Part shown: positions 1 to 6,683 of the stretch, piece after piece
Position numbering within the stretch: position 1 is the stretch's first letter
Layout: every line of letters starts with the position of its first letter
Assembly (NCBI GenBank): GCA_900756555.1
Contig: CAAEKP010000027.1
Coordinates: forward strand, 1-10,883
DNA: 10,883 nucleotides
Direction of reading: 5' to 3'
Origin: Peptococcaceae bacterium
GTDB lineage: Bacteria; Bacillota; Peptococcia; Peptococcales; Peptococcaceae
Translations under genes and position numbers: made by a program
The notes under the pieces: generated by a model
Seen by the model: only the letters and a program-made list of their open reading frames with translations
Databases searched by the model: none
What the model was told of the DNA's origin: nothing

Positions 1-1148
1 CTGTGCGGATTATCCTTCTTAAAGCTGCGCACAATCCGCTTCATCACCATCTCAGCATTTTCATAGTTGATGGTTGGCAGCAAAATTAAAAACTGCGATA
101 CGCTGTATCGGGTGAAGGCATCGCCCCGCCGCAGCGAAAACTGAATGGCATTGTGCAGCTGGCTCACTGCCGCATTCTGACGCTTCTGTGTGTCCAGCAG
201 CCCGTTTTCGCCGTTTGTCACCGATACCAGGCACAGATACACCGACTGCCCGTTGCGGCTGGCTGCACGCACCTCCAGATGATAAATTTCTTTAAACAGA
301 GAATATTCGCAATAAAAGGCACCTGTTCTGCCGTCCTCTTCCTGCAGCTTATTGCAGATAAGATGCAAATCCACCTCAATGGCATTGTTCTCCTGAATAA
401 TCTGCTTATAGAGATCGGTCATTTCTTCCGACAGATTGATACCAAACTCACTGTAAAATAAATCTACTACATATTCATAATGGGCAAGCGCCGCCTGCTG
501 TGCCCCGGTTTCCAGCATGGCCTTAATCAGCTCATAATGCAGACCTTCATTGTAAGGGTCAATGGCAACGGCCTGTTTGCAGATTGTGATAATTTCATAC
601 AGCCGATTTCGTTCCCGCAATAAATCCACACAAATCTGCACCACACGCATATACTCCGTGTGGTAATAGGTGTTAATTGGCACTACCCAAGGCTCCAGCG
701 CTGATTTGGGCAAAAAATCACCCTTATAGTATTCCAGCCCGTTCAGATAATGGGTCAGCTTTTTTTCGTCGTCAGCTTCTTCATCACCCAGCGCACAATA
801 AGACGCAAACTGGTCGGTGTCCACCACAATGTTCATCTTGTCATTCCAGGCGTACACACCGCGATTATAGCTGATCATTTCTTTCCCCGGCATAAAATCC
901 AGGGTGTCCAACATCGTGCGCAGACGATGCAGCAACGTTTTTAACGTATTAGCCGGATTTTCCGTAAACTCATCGCCCCAAAGCAGGTCAATCAGTTCTG
1001 TCTGAGAAACCTCCTTGCCGCGAAACGTAATCAGATATTCTAAAATCAGCCAGATCTTATGGGATCGACTGTTTTGATAGTCAAGTCTGTTTCCGTCATA
1101 CTCCAGTGAAAATCCACCTAACATATTAATCTGCAATTGGTTCTCCAT
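1..1148 (-). CDS. BTAD/SARP-type transcriptional regulator with degenerate GGDEF-like C-terminus (partial, 3' end outside window)
   Basis: The minus strand is open from an ATG at 1148 to the window edge: 382 complete codons and no stop. Upstream of the ATG, AAAGGGG at about 10 nt spacing can serve as ribosome binding site. Residues 3-100 look like an OmpR/SARP-type winged helix (starts INMLGGFSLEYDGN; later SRSHKIWLILEYLI, TLKTLLHRLRTML, GVYAWN). Residues 108-255 match the helical, TPR-like bacterial transcriptional activator domain (DTDQFASYCA, YKGDFLP, YNEGLHYELIKAMLETG, AALAHYEYV). Residues 290-380 resemble the second half of a GGDEF domain (SLRRGDAFTRYSVSQFLILLP, then ENAEMVMKRI), but the signature reads RYSVSQF instead of RYGGDEF, so cyclase activity is unlikely. 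I infer a ligand- or partner-sensing one-component regulator. Target genes are not visible. The domain calls rest on pattern recognition; the family call is firm and the GGDEF relation is less so. Confidence 0.85.
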   Translation of the reverse strand, partial: MENQLQINMLGGFSLEYDGNRLDYQNSRSHKIWLILEYLITFRGKEVSQTELIDLLWGDEFTENPANTLKTLLHRLRTMLDTLDFMPGKEMISYNRGVYAWNDKMNIVVDTDQFASYCALGDEEADDEKKLTHYLNGLEYYKGDFLPKSALEPWVVPINTYYHTEYMRVVQICVDLLRERNRLYEIITICKQAVAIDPYNEGLHYELIKAMLETGAQQAALAHYEYVVDLFYSEFGINLSEEMTDLYKQIIQENNAIEVDLHLICNKLQEEDGRTGAFYCEYSLFKEIYHLEVRAASRNGQSVYLCLVSVTNGENGLLDTQKRQNAAVSQLHNAIQFSLRRGDAFTRYSVSQFLILLPTINYENAEMVMKRIVRSFKKDNPH

Positions 1149-1353
1149 GTTTTTCAAACCCCTTTAAACTCTTCTATAGTATATGATATCAAATCTAACA
1201 CAAAAGTACAGTCTTTTGCAGAATATTTTAGCCAATTCTTTCAATTTTCTTAAAATTTCTTGAAAATCAATTCTTTCTTAATACGCTTACATATACACTT
1301 ACACATTTTTGGTAACATTTACACAGGATTCTTCCCGGTTTGTTTCTTAATTC
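1149..1353. other. AT-rich divergent intergenic region with short direct repeats
   Basis: This non-coding stretch lies between the BTAD regulator (minus) and the tRNA promoter (plus). CAATTCTTTC occurs at 1233-1242 and again at 1268-1277. TTACAY occurs at 1287, 1299 and 1319. On the minus strand a TATACT hexamer near 1176-1181 could be a -10 box for the regulator gene, but no convincing -35 accompanies it. The repeats could be operator sites for the regulator; that is a guess from position only. Confidence 0.35.
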
Positions 1354-1382
1354 TTGACAAGCCTTCTGTTTCCTGTTAGAAT
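1354..1382 (+). promoter_or_regulatory. Sigma-70-type promoter of the first tRNA-Ser
   Basis: TTGACA at 1354-1359, a 17-base spacer and TAGAAT at 1377-1382 lie directly upstream of the tRNA that starts at 1395. The -35 is a perfect consensus and the -10 has one mismatch. The start point would fall about at the first base of the tRNA or a few bases before it, leaving almost no 5' leader. Confidence 0.85.
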
Positions 1383-1394
1383 TAAGACTGTTCT

Positions 1395-1482
1395 GGAGAG
1401 GTGTCCGAGCGGTTTAAGGAGGCGGTCTTGAAAACCGTTGAGCTCTTGCCGGGTTCCGTGGGTTCGAATCCCACCCTCTCCG
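1395..1482 (+). tRNA. tRNA-Ser (anticodon UGA)
   Basis: The acceptor stem GGAGAGG (1395-1401) pairs with CCTCTCC (1475-1481), with G as discriminator base. The anticodon loop CTTGAAA is held by a five-pair stem (GCGGT/ACCGT, first pair a wobble) and gives anticodon TGA, reading UCA. The extended variable arm is typical of serine tRNAs. The T arm carries GTGGGTTCGAATCCCAC. CCA is not encoded. Confidence 0.97.
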
Positions 1483-1483
1483 T

Positions 1484-1520
1484 TACTTTTTTCAACTTTA
1501 AAAAAAAGTTAAAAAAAGTA
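1484..1520 (+). terminator. AT-rich hairpin between the two tRNA-Ser genes (possible terminator or processing signal)
   Basis: The arm TACTTTTTTCAACTTT (1484-1499) and the arm at 1505-1520 form a 16-bp stem with one mismatch around a five-A loop. It begins two bases after the mature 3' end of the first tRNA, and the T-run in its left arm could itself release polymerase. A new promoter follows at once, consistent with separate transcription of the next tRNAs. It is almost GC-free, so its strength as a terminator is uncertain. Confidence 0.45.
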
Positions 1521-1521
1521 C

Positions 1522-1550
1522 TGGACATCTAACACACACTGTGTTATAAT
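1522..1550 (+). promoter_or_regulatory. Sigma-70-type promoter of tRNA-Ser(GCU)-tRNA-Arg
   Basis: TGGACA at 1522-1527, a 17-base spacer and a perfect TATAAT at 1545-1550 precede the second serine tRNA, which starts at 1567. It likely drives both the second serine tRNA and the arginine tRNA, which lie eight bases apart. Confidence 0.85.
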
Positions 1551-1566
1551 AGCAGAGTTGGTACGA

Positions 1567-1655
1567 GGAGAGATGGCCGAGAGGCCGAAGGCGCTCCCCT
1601 GCTAAGGGAGTATGCGGGTCAAACTGCATCGTGGGTTCAAATCCCACTCTCTCCG
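1567..1655 (+). tRNA. tRNA-Ser (anticodon GCU)
   Basis: Acceptor stem GGAGAGA (1567-1573) pairs with TCTCTCC (1648-1654), discriminator G. The anticodon stem CTCCC/GGGAG encloses the loop CTGCTAA, giving GCT, which reads AGC and AGU. A long variable arm (TATGCGGGTCAAACTGCATC) and a T arm GTGGGTTCAAATCCCAC complete the class II fold. CCA is not encoded. Confidence 0.97.
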
Positions 1656-1663
1656 TATTATAT

Positions 1664-1737
1664 GCGCCAGTAGCTCAGTTGGATAGAGTATATGGCTACG
1701 AACCATAGGGTCGGGGGTTCGAATCCCTCCTGGCGCA
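1664..1737 (+). tRNA. tRNA-Arg (anticodon ACG)
   Basis: Acceptor stem GCGCCAG (1664-1670) pairs with CTGGCGC (1730-1736), discriminator A. The anticodon stem TATGG/CCATA encloses CTACGAA, giving ACG, which is normally deaminated by TadA to ICG and reads CGU, CGC and CGA. It sits eight bases after the second serine tRNA and is probably cotranscribed with it. CCA is not encoded. Confidence 0.97.
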
Positions 1738-1741
1738 CTCC

Positions 1742-1773
1742 AAGCTGTCTTTCAAACGAAAGGCAGCTTTTTT
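1742..1773 (+). terminator. Intrinsic terminator of the tRNA cluster
   Basis: AAGCTGTCTTTC (1742-1753) pairs with GAAAGGCAGCTT (1758-1769), including one G-T pair, around an AAAC loop and runs into six T residues. It lies only 34 bases before the uup start codon, so uup would need read-through or a promoter inside this gap. Confidence 0.9.
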
Positions 1774-1807
1774 CTTTATATTTTCCAATCGGAAAGGAAC
1801 GATTTTT

Positions 1808-3718
1808 ATGCTTCTGCTTGCAGCAACTGGTTTATACAAAACCTACGGCTTAAAAACAATCTTTGACCACATCTCTGTCAATATTGACAGCAACGATAAA
1901 ATCGGCCTGCTGGGTGTAAACGGCACCGGCAAGTCCACCCTGCTGCGCATTCTGGCCGGGCTGGCGCAGGCTGATTCCGGGGAGATTCAAACCTCCAACC
2001 AGCTGGTGATGGAATATCTGCCGCAGCATCCTGACTTTGATGAAAACGCTACCGTTTTGCAACAGATTTTCCGCGGTGAATCTCCATTTATGAAGGTGCT
2101 GCGCAGCTACGAGCAAACGCTGGATGCGTTGGAGCATGATCCCGCTAATCAGGCGCTCACCCAGCAGCTGCTGGAGCTCAGCGCTCAGATGGACGAGCAG
2201 CACGCCTGGCAGCTGGAAAGTGAAGCAAAAGCAATCTTAAATAAGCTGGGCATTCACGATTTTTCTGCCAAAATCAGCTCCCTGTCCGGCGGGCAGCGCA
2301 AGCGGATTGCTCTGGCAGGCGCGCTGATTCGCCCCTGCAATCTGCTGATTCTGGACGAACCTACCAACCATCTGGACAACGAAGCCATTGAATTTTTAGA
2401 GCAGCACTTAAAAGCAAAAAACTGCGCCCTGCTCATGGTTACCCACGACCGCTATTTTCTGGACCGCGTCACCAATCGCATTCTGGAACTGACTAACGCA
2501 CAGCTCTACTCCTATGAGGGCAACTACGAAACCTTTCTGGAACTGAAAACCCAGCGGGAAGAAGCCGACCGCCGTATGCAGGAAAAGGCTCACGCCCTGT
2601 ATAAACAGGAACTGGCCTGGATGCGCAAAGGCGCAGAAGCGCGCCGCACCAAACAGAAAGCCCGCATCGAACGATTCTATGAATTAGAAGATTCTCTCAC
2701 CACCCAGCAGGAAGAAAAAATGGATATCTCCCTGCAGCACTCCCGGCTGGGCAAAAAGATTATCGAGATTGACCATCTGCACAAAACCTTTGGCGATAAA
2801 GTCTGCATCGACGACCTCACCTACGCCGTGGTGCGTCATGACCGCATCGGCATTGTGGGCAACAACGGTCTGGGCAAATCCACTCTGCTGAACATCATCG
2901 GCAGAGGAATGCCTTACGACAGCGGCACTGTTGTGCTGGGTGACACCGTGCGCATCGGCTACTATACCCAGGACAACAGTGACCTGCCCGACGATATGCG
3001 GGTGCTTGACTATGTGCGGGAAAAAGGTGAATACATCCGCAGCGGCGACGGCACCCTTATCTCCGCCTCAAAAATGCTGGAACGCTTTTTGTTCAGCGGC
3101 GGGCAGCAGCACTCCCTAATCGGCAGCTTATCCGGCGGCGAAAAACGGCGGCTTTATCTGCTGGGCGTTTTGATGGCCGATGTGAACGTACTGTTGCTGG
3201 ACGAACCGACCAACGATTTGGATATCCAGACGCTGCAAATCCTAGAGGACTTTATCGACCACTTTGCCGGCCCGGTTATCACCGTCAGCCATGACCGCTA
3301 TTTTCTCGATCGCGTGGCGCAGAAAATCTTTGCCTTTGAAGGCAATGGTCAGGTGGTCATTTACACCGGCAACTACAGCGATTACGCCGAAAAAAAGCTG
3401 TCCATGCAGCAGGACAGGCAGGCCGCACAAACCGCACCGGCGGAGAAAGAGAAAAAAGCCGACACCCGCGTGCGCAGTCAAAAATTAAAATTCAGCTATC
3501 AGGAAGCCAAAGAATACGAAACCATCGAGGCCGATATCGAAACGCTGGAACAGAAAATCCAGCAGTGCGACAACGACATGGCTGCCAACAGCACCGACTT
3601 TGTTAAACTGAATGACATCGGCAAGATAAAAGCGCAATTAGAAGAACAGCTCACAGAAAAAATGGAGCGCTGGGAATATCTGATGGAAAAAGCGGAGCAG
3701 ATTGCCGCACAAAAATAA
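1808..3718 (+). CDS. uup: ABC-F family ATPase, Uup-type (ribosome-associated, non-transporter)
   Basis: The 636-residue cytoplasmic protein has two ABC domains and no membrane segments. Domain 1: Walker A GVNGTGKST (36-44), signature LSGGQRKR (159-166), Walker B LLILDEPTNHLD (179-190), switch histidine in VTHDRYFLDR (211-220). An interdomain arm/linker at about 240-300 carries GAEARRTKQKARIERF. Domain 2: GNNGLGKST (351-359), LSGGEKRRL (441-449), VLLLDEPTNDLD (461-472), SHDRYFLDR (494-502). The charged C-terminal tail (about 555-632, ending in MERWEYLMEKAEQ) is a predicted coiled coil, as in Escherichia coli Uup, which has almost the same length (635). ABC-F proteins act on the ribosome; Uup has been linked to ribosome function and to transposon excision and branched DNA. 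Start chosen for GGAAAGGA nine bases upstream. No promoter is obvious in the 34 bases after the tRNA terminator. A resistance-type ABC-F is less likely because of the Uup tail. Confidence 0.93.
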   Translation: MLLLAATGLYKTYGLKTIFDHISVNIDSNDKIGLLGVNGTGKSTLLRILAGLAQADSGEIQTSNQLVMEYLPQHPDFDENATVLQQIFRGESPFMKVLRSYEQTLDALEHDPANQALTQQLLELSAQMDEQHAWQLESEAKAILNKLGIHDFSAKISSLSGGQRKRIALAGALIRPCNLLILDEPTNHLDNEAIEFLEQHLKAKNCALLMVTHDRYFLDRVTNRILELTNAQLYSYEGNYETFLELKTQREEADRRMQEKAHALYKQELAWMRKGAEARRTKQKARIERFYELEDSLTTQQEEKMDISLQHSRLGKKIIEIDHLHKTFGDKVCIDDLTYAVVRHDRIGIVGNNGLGKSTLLNIIGRGMPYDSGTVVLGDTVRIGYYTQDNSDLPDDMRVLDYVREKGEYIRSGDGTLISASKMLERFLFSGGQQHSLIGSLSGGEKRRLYLLGVLMADVNVLLLDEPTNDLDIQTLQILEDFIDHFAGPVITVSHDRYFLDRVAQKIFAFEGNGQVVIYTGNYSDYAEKKLSMQQDRQAAQTAPAEKEKKADTRVRSQKLKFSYQEAKEYETIEADIETLEQKIQQCDNDMAANSTDFVKLNDIGKIKAQLEEQLTEKMERWEYLMEKAEQIAAQK

Positions 3719-3735
3719 AACAGAATAAAAACAGC

Positions 3736-3784
3736 AACAGGCGATGCCAAACTGACAAAAAATCAGTTGAACATCGCCTGTTTT
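3736..3784. terminator. Bidirectional intrinsic terminator after uup
   Basis: AACAGGCGATG (3736-3746) pairs perfectly with CATCGCCTGTT (3772-3782), and an inner stem AACTGA/TCAGTT extends it. A short T-run follows on the plus strand; on the minus strand the exit is T-rich as well. It separates uup from the convergent nuclease remnant. Confidence 0.85.
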
Positions 3785-3809
3785 ATTGCTTGATTGAGCC
3801 ATCACACCA

Positions 3810-4139
3810 TTACAGCATGGCCTTATACATCTCCCTGTCCGCCTCCGGCACTTTCAGCGCATCCATCGCCTGTTCCATTGTCAGCTTCAAGGTTTCCATC
3901 AGATTTTGAATAGAAATCGCAAAACCTTCCCTTTTCCCGCGTTCCAATACGCCTTTGCTTAAATTGCACATACCAAGCACCTCGCCCTCTAGTTCCCGTG
4001 TCATCGCAATAGCATATTCTTGCTCTAAAATTCGTTTCTTTTCTTCTGCCCTTATTGTACTAGATAACAATACATTGAGCAACCGTAAAATTCCTGTTTT
4101 ATCATCGCCTGTTTCTTCCGATTCACCCAGACAAATCAT
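3810..4139 (-). pseudogene. C-terminal remnant of an Rpn / PD-(D/E)XK nuclease family transposase-like protein
   Basis: The 109 residues match the C-terminal third of the Rpn family of recombination-promoting nucleases / putative transposases: MICLGESEE, then ILRLLNVLLSS, AEEKKRILEQEY, ELEGEVLGMCNLSKGV, and the tail NLMETLKLTMEQAMDALKVP. In full-length relatives (about 300 residues) this part follows the catalytic nuclease core, and the ERGxxxG segment is a short variable repeat. Here the frame upstream of the ATG at 4139 is open only to a stop near 4226 and shows no recognisable family sequence, and there is no good ribosome binding site. The D-ExK catalytic core is therefore missing and the fragment is probably inactive. 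An alternative is an independent small protein made of the C-terminal domain alone, which is known for some Rpn genes through internal starts. The family call is from memory of its typical C-terminus. Confidence 0.7.
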
Positions 4140-4154
4140 TACCGCACACGCAAA

Positions 4155-4187
4155 GAGAGGACTCCTCCCGCAGGAGAAATCCTCTCT
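4155..4187 (-). terminator. Strong hairpin, possible terminator for gdhA transcripts
   Basis: GAGAGGA at 4155 pairs with TCCTCTC at 4180-4186, and an inner CTCCT/AGGAG stem closes a short loop. Read on the minus strand the hairpin is followed only by TTTGCG, a weak U-tract, so it is at best an inefficient terminator about 260 bases past the gdhA stop. Read on the plus strand it exits into an AT-rich stretch. Confidence 0.4.
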
Positions 4188-4332
4188 AATAAATAATATA
4201 GGAAGGCTAATGTTATATCCACACGCTCACTATGCCAAGAGCGCAGGACAATCCACGATTCGCCCAATATACTATTGCCTAATACTGTATAGAGATACAG
4301 AACTCACGCACCACAAAGGGCGCTGGGAATTT

Positions 4333-4423
4333 TTCGTAGAGCTAGGCGGCTTTCAAATTTGTGCAGCGTGGCGTACTTTGCGTACGCGAGCAAGCGAATT
4401 TGAAAACAACGACGCTATACGGA
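4333..4423. repeat. Imperfect inverted repeat of about 91 bases (hairpin element)
   Basis: Nested complementary segments share one centre. The core is GCGTAC (4371-4376), loop TTTGC, GTACGC (4382-4387). The middle is TTTCAAATT (4351-4359) with AATTTGAAA (4397-4405). The outer part is TTCGTAGAGC (4333-4342) with GCTATACGGA (4414-4423), two mismatches. Unpaired bulges lie between them. It sits 22 bases past the gdhA stop, so it would form in the 3' end of the gdhA message. It may be a small palindromic repeat element; only a genome search for further copies would tell. Confidence 0.6.
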
Positions 4424-4444
4424 GAATTAACAAGTCCGTACCTA

Positions 4445-5797
4445 TTACAGTACACCTTCCAGATACATAGCTCTAGCCACTTTACGGAAGCCAGCCAGGT
4501 TAGCACCTGCCATCAAGTTGTAGCCCAGGCCATATTCTTCAGCTGCGGAAGCTGCGTTGTCATGGATGTCTTTCATGATGTCGAACAATCTCTTATCTAC
4601 TTCTTCAGCAGTCCAGGACAGTCTCTGGGAGTTCTGGCTCATTTCCAGAGCGGATACTGCTACACCACCAGCGTTAACAGCTTTAGATGGAGCCATTACG
4701 ATGCCGGCTTTCTGCATGCAAGCGATTGCATCGTTGGTGCAAGGCATGTTGGATACTTCAACAACATATTTAACGCCCTGTTTAACGATTGCTTCAGCGT
4801 CTTCGATTTTGATTTCGTTCTGAGTAGCGCATGGCATGTAAACGTCTACGCCTTCAATTTTACCCCATGGTTTTTCACCTGGGAAGAATTTAGCAGATGG
4901 GAATTTGTCAGCAAATACGGAAGCTTTGTTAGCGCCGGATGCTCTCATTTCCAGTAAGTAGTCAATTTTTTCGCCTTTGATACCTTCTGGGTCGTAGATG
5001 TAACCATCTGGACCAGAAATAGTAACGATGGTGCCGCCCATTTCGGTAACTTTTGTAGCTACGCCCCAAGCAACGTTACCGAAGCCTGTGATAGCAACTT
5101 TTTTACCTTCAAAGGAAGTACCTTCGTGGTTCAGTAAGTGCTGTGCAAAGTAAGCAGCACCGAAACCTGTAGCTTCTGGACGGATCAGGGAACCACCATA
5201 GGACAGGTCTTTACCGGTTAATACGCCGTTTTCAAAGTTGCCTTTGATACGTTTGTACTGACCAAACAGGTAGCCGATTTCTCTGGCACCTACACCCATG
5301 TCACCAGCTGGAACGTCAACGTCTGGACCAATGTGACGATACAGTTCGGTCATGAATGCCTGGCAGAAACGCATGATTTCGCCATCGGATTTACCAGCTG
5401 GATCGAAGTCAGAACCACCTTTACCACCGCCGATTGGCAGACCGGTCAGGGAGTTTTTGAAGATCTGTTCAAAGCCCAGGAATTTGATGATACCGCTGTA
5501 TACGTTAGCCTGGAAACGCAGACCGCCTTTGTAAGGCCCAATAGCGCTGTTGAACTGTACACGGAAACCACGGTTTACCTGTACTTTACCAGCATCGTCA
5601 ACCCATGCTACACGGAAGAAAATCTGTCTTTCTGGTTCAACTAAACGGCCCAGAATGTCAGCAGCTTCGTATTCTGGATGCTGTGCCATTGCTGGTTCCA
5701 GAGAACGCAGAACTTCTTCTACGGTCTGGATGAATTCTGGTTCACCCTGGTTTCTTTTTTTAACGTTTTCAATTACACTTTCAATATAAGCGCTCAT
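4445..5797 (-). CDS. gdhA: Glutamate dehydrogenase (probably NAD-preferring)
   Basis: The 450-residue hexameric-type enzyme interconverts glutamate with 2-oxoglutarate and ammonia in the cytoplasm; in anaerobes it serves amino-acid fermentation as well as ammonia assimilation. Visible motifs are the substrate lysines in GPYKGGLRF (K90) and IFKNSLTGLP (K114), catalytic K126 in PIGGGKGGSDFDP, catalytic D166 in VPAGDMGVGAREI, the nucleotide loop TGFGNVAWG (237-245), and the end segment LSWTAEEVD. Numbering is one above the Clostridium symbiosum enzyme (K89, K113, K125, D165). At the coenzyme site it has F239, P263 and D264 (SGPDGYIYD), matching residues tied to NAD preference there, although annotation pipelines may call it NADP-specific. 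A strong ribosome binding site AAGGAGG lies nine bases upstream of the start. Codon use favours GGT, GCT, GTT and AAA far more than the neighbours, a sign of high expression. It lies downstream of trmB, 132 bases apart. Confidence 0.96.
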   Translation of the reverse strand: MSAYIESVIENVKKRNQGEPEFIQTVEEVLRSLEPAMAQHPEYEAADILGRLVEPERQIFFRVAWVDDAGKVQVNRGFRVQFNSAIGPYKGGLRFQANVYSGIIKFLGFEQIFKNSLTGLPIGGGKGGSDFDPAGKSDGEIMRFCQAFMTELYRHIGPDVDVPAGDMGVGAREIGYLFGQYKRIKGNFENGVLTGKDLSYGGSLIRPEATGFGAAYFAQHLLNHEGTSFEGKKVAITGFGNVAWGVATKVTEMGGTIVTISGPDGYIYDPEGIKGEKIDYLLEMRASGANKASVFADKFPSAKFFPGEKPWGKIEGVDVYMPCATQNEIKIEDAEAIVKQGVKYVVEVSNMPCTNDAIACMQKAGIVMAPSKAVNAGGVAVSALEMSQNSQRLSWTAEEVDKRLFDIMKDIHDNAASAAEEYGLGYNLMAGANLAGFRKVARAMYLEGVL

Positions 5798-5853
5798 TAA
5801 AATAAGCCTCCTTAAAATAATAATTTGATTGTATTATGTGTAAAAATCTGTGC

Positions 5854-5902
5854 GGCTGGTTAGGCCTCCGATTTTATCGGCAAAATAATAATTGGTACAG
5901 CC
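5854..5902 (-). promoter_or_regulatory. Structured 5' leader of gdhA
   Basis: In the gap between trmB and gdhA the minus-strand RNA can fold with outer stem GGCTG/CAGCC and inner hairpin CCGAT-AAA-ATCGG. No T-run follows the inner stem, so it is not a terminator. It lies inside the leader expected from the candidate promoter at 5909-5936. Whether it controls translation or stability cannot be told from sequence; it matches no riboswitch I can name. Confidence 0.35.
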
Positions 5903-5908
5903 TTCTCT

Positions 5909-5936
5909 AATATAATGTAACGCGGAAAATTAACAA
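5909..5936 (-). promoter_or_regulatory. Candidate gdhA promoter overlapping the trmB stop codon
   Basis: On the minus strand TTGTTA (5931-5936), a 16-base spacer and TATATT (5909-5914) form a reasonable sigma-70 promoter. It would start a leader of about 100 bases for gdhA. The -35 box overlaps the last codons and stop of trmB, so read-through from trmB is also possible. Confidence 0.45.
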
Positions 5937-6586
5937 GTTACCGGCTTGATGGCCTCTAATCTGTAGATCGGCTGTCCCTTCTCATGAAACTTGGTTTCAT
6001 ACTCCGTAGCCACATTGCCCTCCGGCAGTTTGCTGTACATATCCAGCTGGATATTCTGTAGCTGCCAGTGGCAGGCGCTGAATTCATTGAGCGAAAATTC
6101 AAACAAACCCTGATTGTCTGTCTTAAAGTGAACCTGTCCTCCCGGCTTCAGGATGGCTGCATACTGGCTCAGGAATGACGCATGGGTCAGCCGCCGTTTT
6201 TTATGCCGGCTCTTGGGCCAGGGGTCGGAGAAATTCAGGTAGATGCGGTCAATCTCACCATCTGCAAATAGCTCCTGCAGCATGGCTGCATTAATCCACA
6301 CCAGGCGCAGATTTGCCGGAATACCGCCGGAACGGTTCATCCGTTTTACTGCATCCAGCAGAACTTCCTCAATCACTTCAACACCAATAAAGTTAATGTC
6401 AGGATTCTGGCGAGCCATAGTGCTGATAAAACGCCCTTTCCCCATACCGATCTCCACTTGAACAGGCTGCGCATTATCAAAACAGGTCTGCCAGTTTCCT
6501 CGATATAGCTGGGGCTCCAGTACAACAACAGGCGCATATTCCAACAATGCTTCTCTTGTACCGGGCTGCTTGCGAACTCTTGCCAT
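5930..6586 (-). CDS. trmB: tRNA (guanine-N7-)-methyltransferase
   Basis: The 218-residue cytoplasmic enzyme methylates G46 of tRNA at N7 using S-adenosylmethionine. Visible features: a Rossmann-type AdoMet site EIGMGKGRF (45-53), the acidic residue ending strand 2 in FIGVEV (66-71), the hallmark NFSDPWPKSRHKKRRL (118-133), the post-motif strand PGGQVHFKTDN (148-158), and the C-terminal TEYETKF (194-200) that contributes to the active site. The length is usual for bacterial TrmB. The start is supported by AGGAG seven bases upstream. It is the first gene of a minus-strand pair with gdhA. A promoter at 6684-6711 and a leader hairpin at 6615-6660 precede it, so expression may be attenuated. Confidence 0.96.
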   Translation of the reverse strand: MARVRKQPGTREALLEYAPVVVLEPQLYRGNWQTCFDNAQPVQVEIGMGKGRFISTMARQNPDINFIGVEVIEEVLLDAVKRMNRSGGIPANLRLVWINAAMLQELFADGEIDRIYLNFSDPWPKSRHKKRRLTHASFLSQYAAILKPGGQVHFKTDNQGLFEFSLNEFSACHWQLQNIQLDMYSKLPEGNVATEYETKFHEKGQPIYRLEAIKPVTC

Positions 6587-6614
6587 TGTTTTCTCCTGTT
6601 TTAGAAAATAGAAG

Positions 6615-6660
6615 CAGGAAATAGTATAGCCTAATTCTTAGATAGGCCGCCTGTTTCCTG
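6615..6660 (-). promoter_or_regulatory. Leader hairpin upstream of trmB (possible attenuator)
   Basis: CAGGAAATAG (6615-6624) pairs with CTGTTTCCTG (6651-6660) with one mismatch, and GCCTA (6629-6633) with TAGGC (6643-6647) closes a nine-base loop. On the minus strand the helix is followed by CTTCTATTTTCT, a loose U-rich tail. It lies between the candidate trmB promoter and the trmB start, where an attenuator would sit. It could also be a DNA operator between the divergent genes. Confidence 0.45.
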
Positions 6661-6683
6661 TATTTTGTATTCTTACAAGCTCA

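Larger units (their letters stand above)
4140..4444. other. Non-coding stretch between nuclease remnant and gdhA
   Basis: I see no credible gene in these 305 bases; the plus-strand ORFs crossing it are not protein-like and overlap gdhA antisense. It holds two hairpins, listed separately, and carries the break where the nuclease gene lost its 5' part. Confidence 0.6.

Noticed and set aside
153..944. Plus-strand ORFs of 64 to 102 codons at the left end
   Set aside because: They are antisense to the BTAD regulator, whose minus-strand frame is open throughout and shows domain motifs.
1808..3718. Antibiotic-resistance ABC-F protein
   Set aside because: The C-terminal coiled coil, the length and the arm sequence fit the housekeeping Uup type better.
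3955..4957. Long plus-strand ORFs opposite gdhA and the nuclease remnant (171 and 198 codons)
   Set aside because: They lie antisense to well-supported coding sequence and across hairpins, have no protein-like composition and no ribosome binding site.
5868..5880. CCGAT-TTT-ATCGG as a trmB terminator
   Set aside because: No T-run follows on the minus strand; it fits better as part of the gdhA leader structure.
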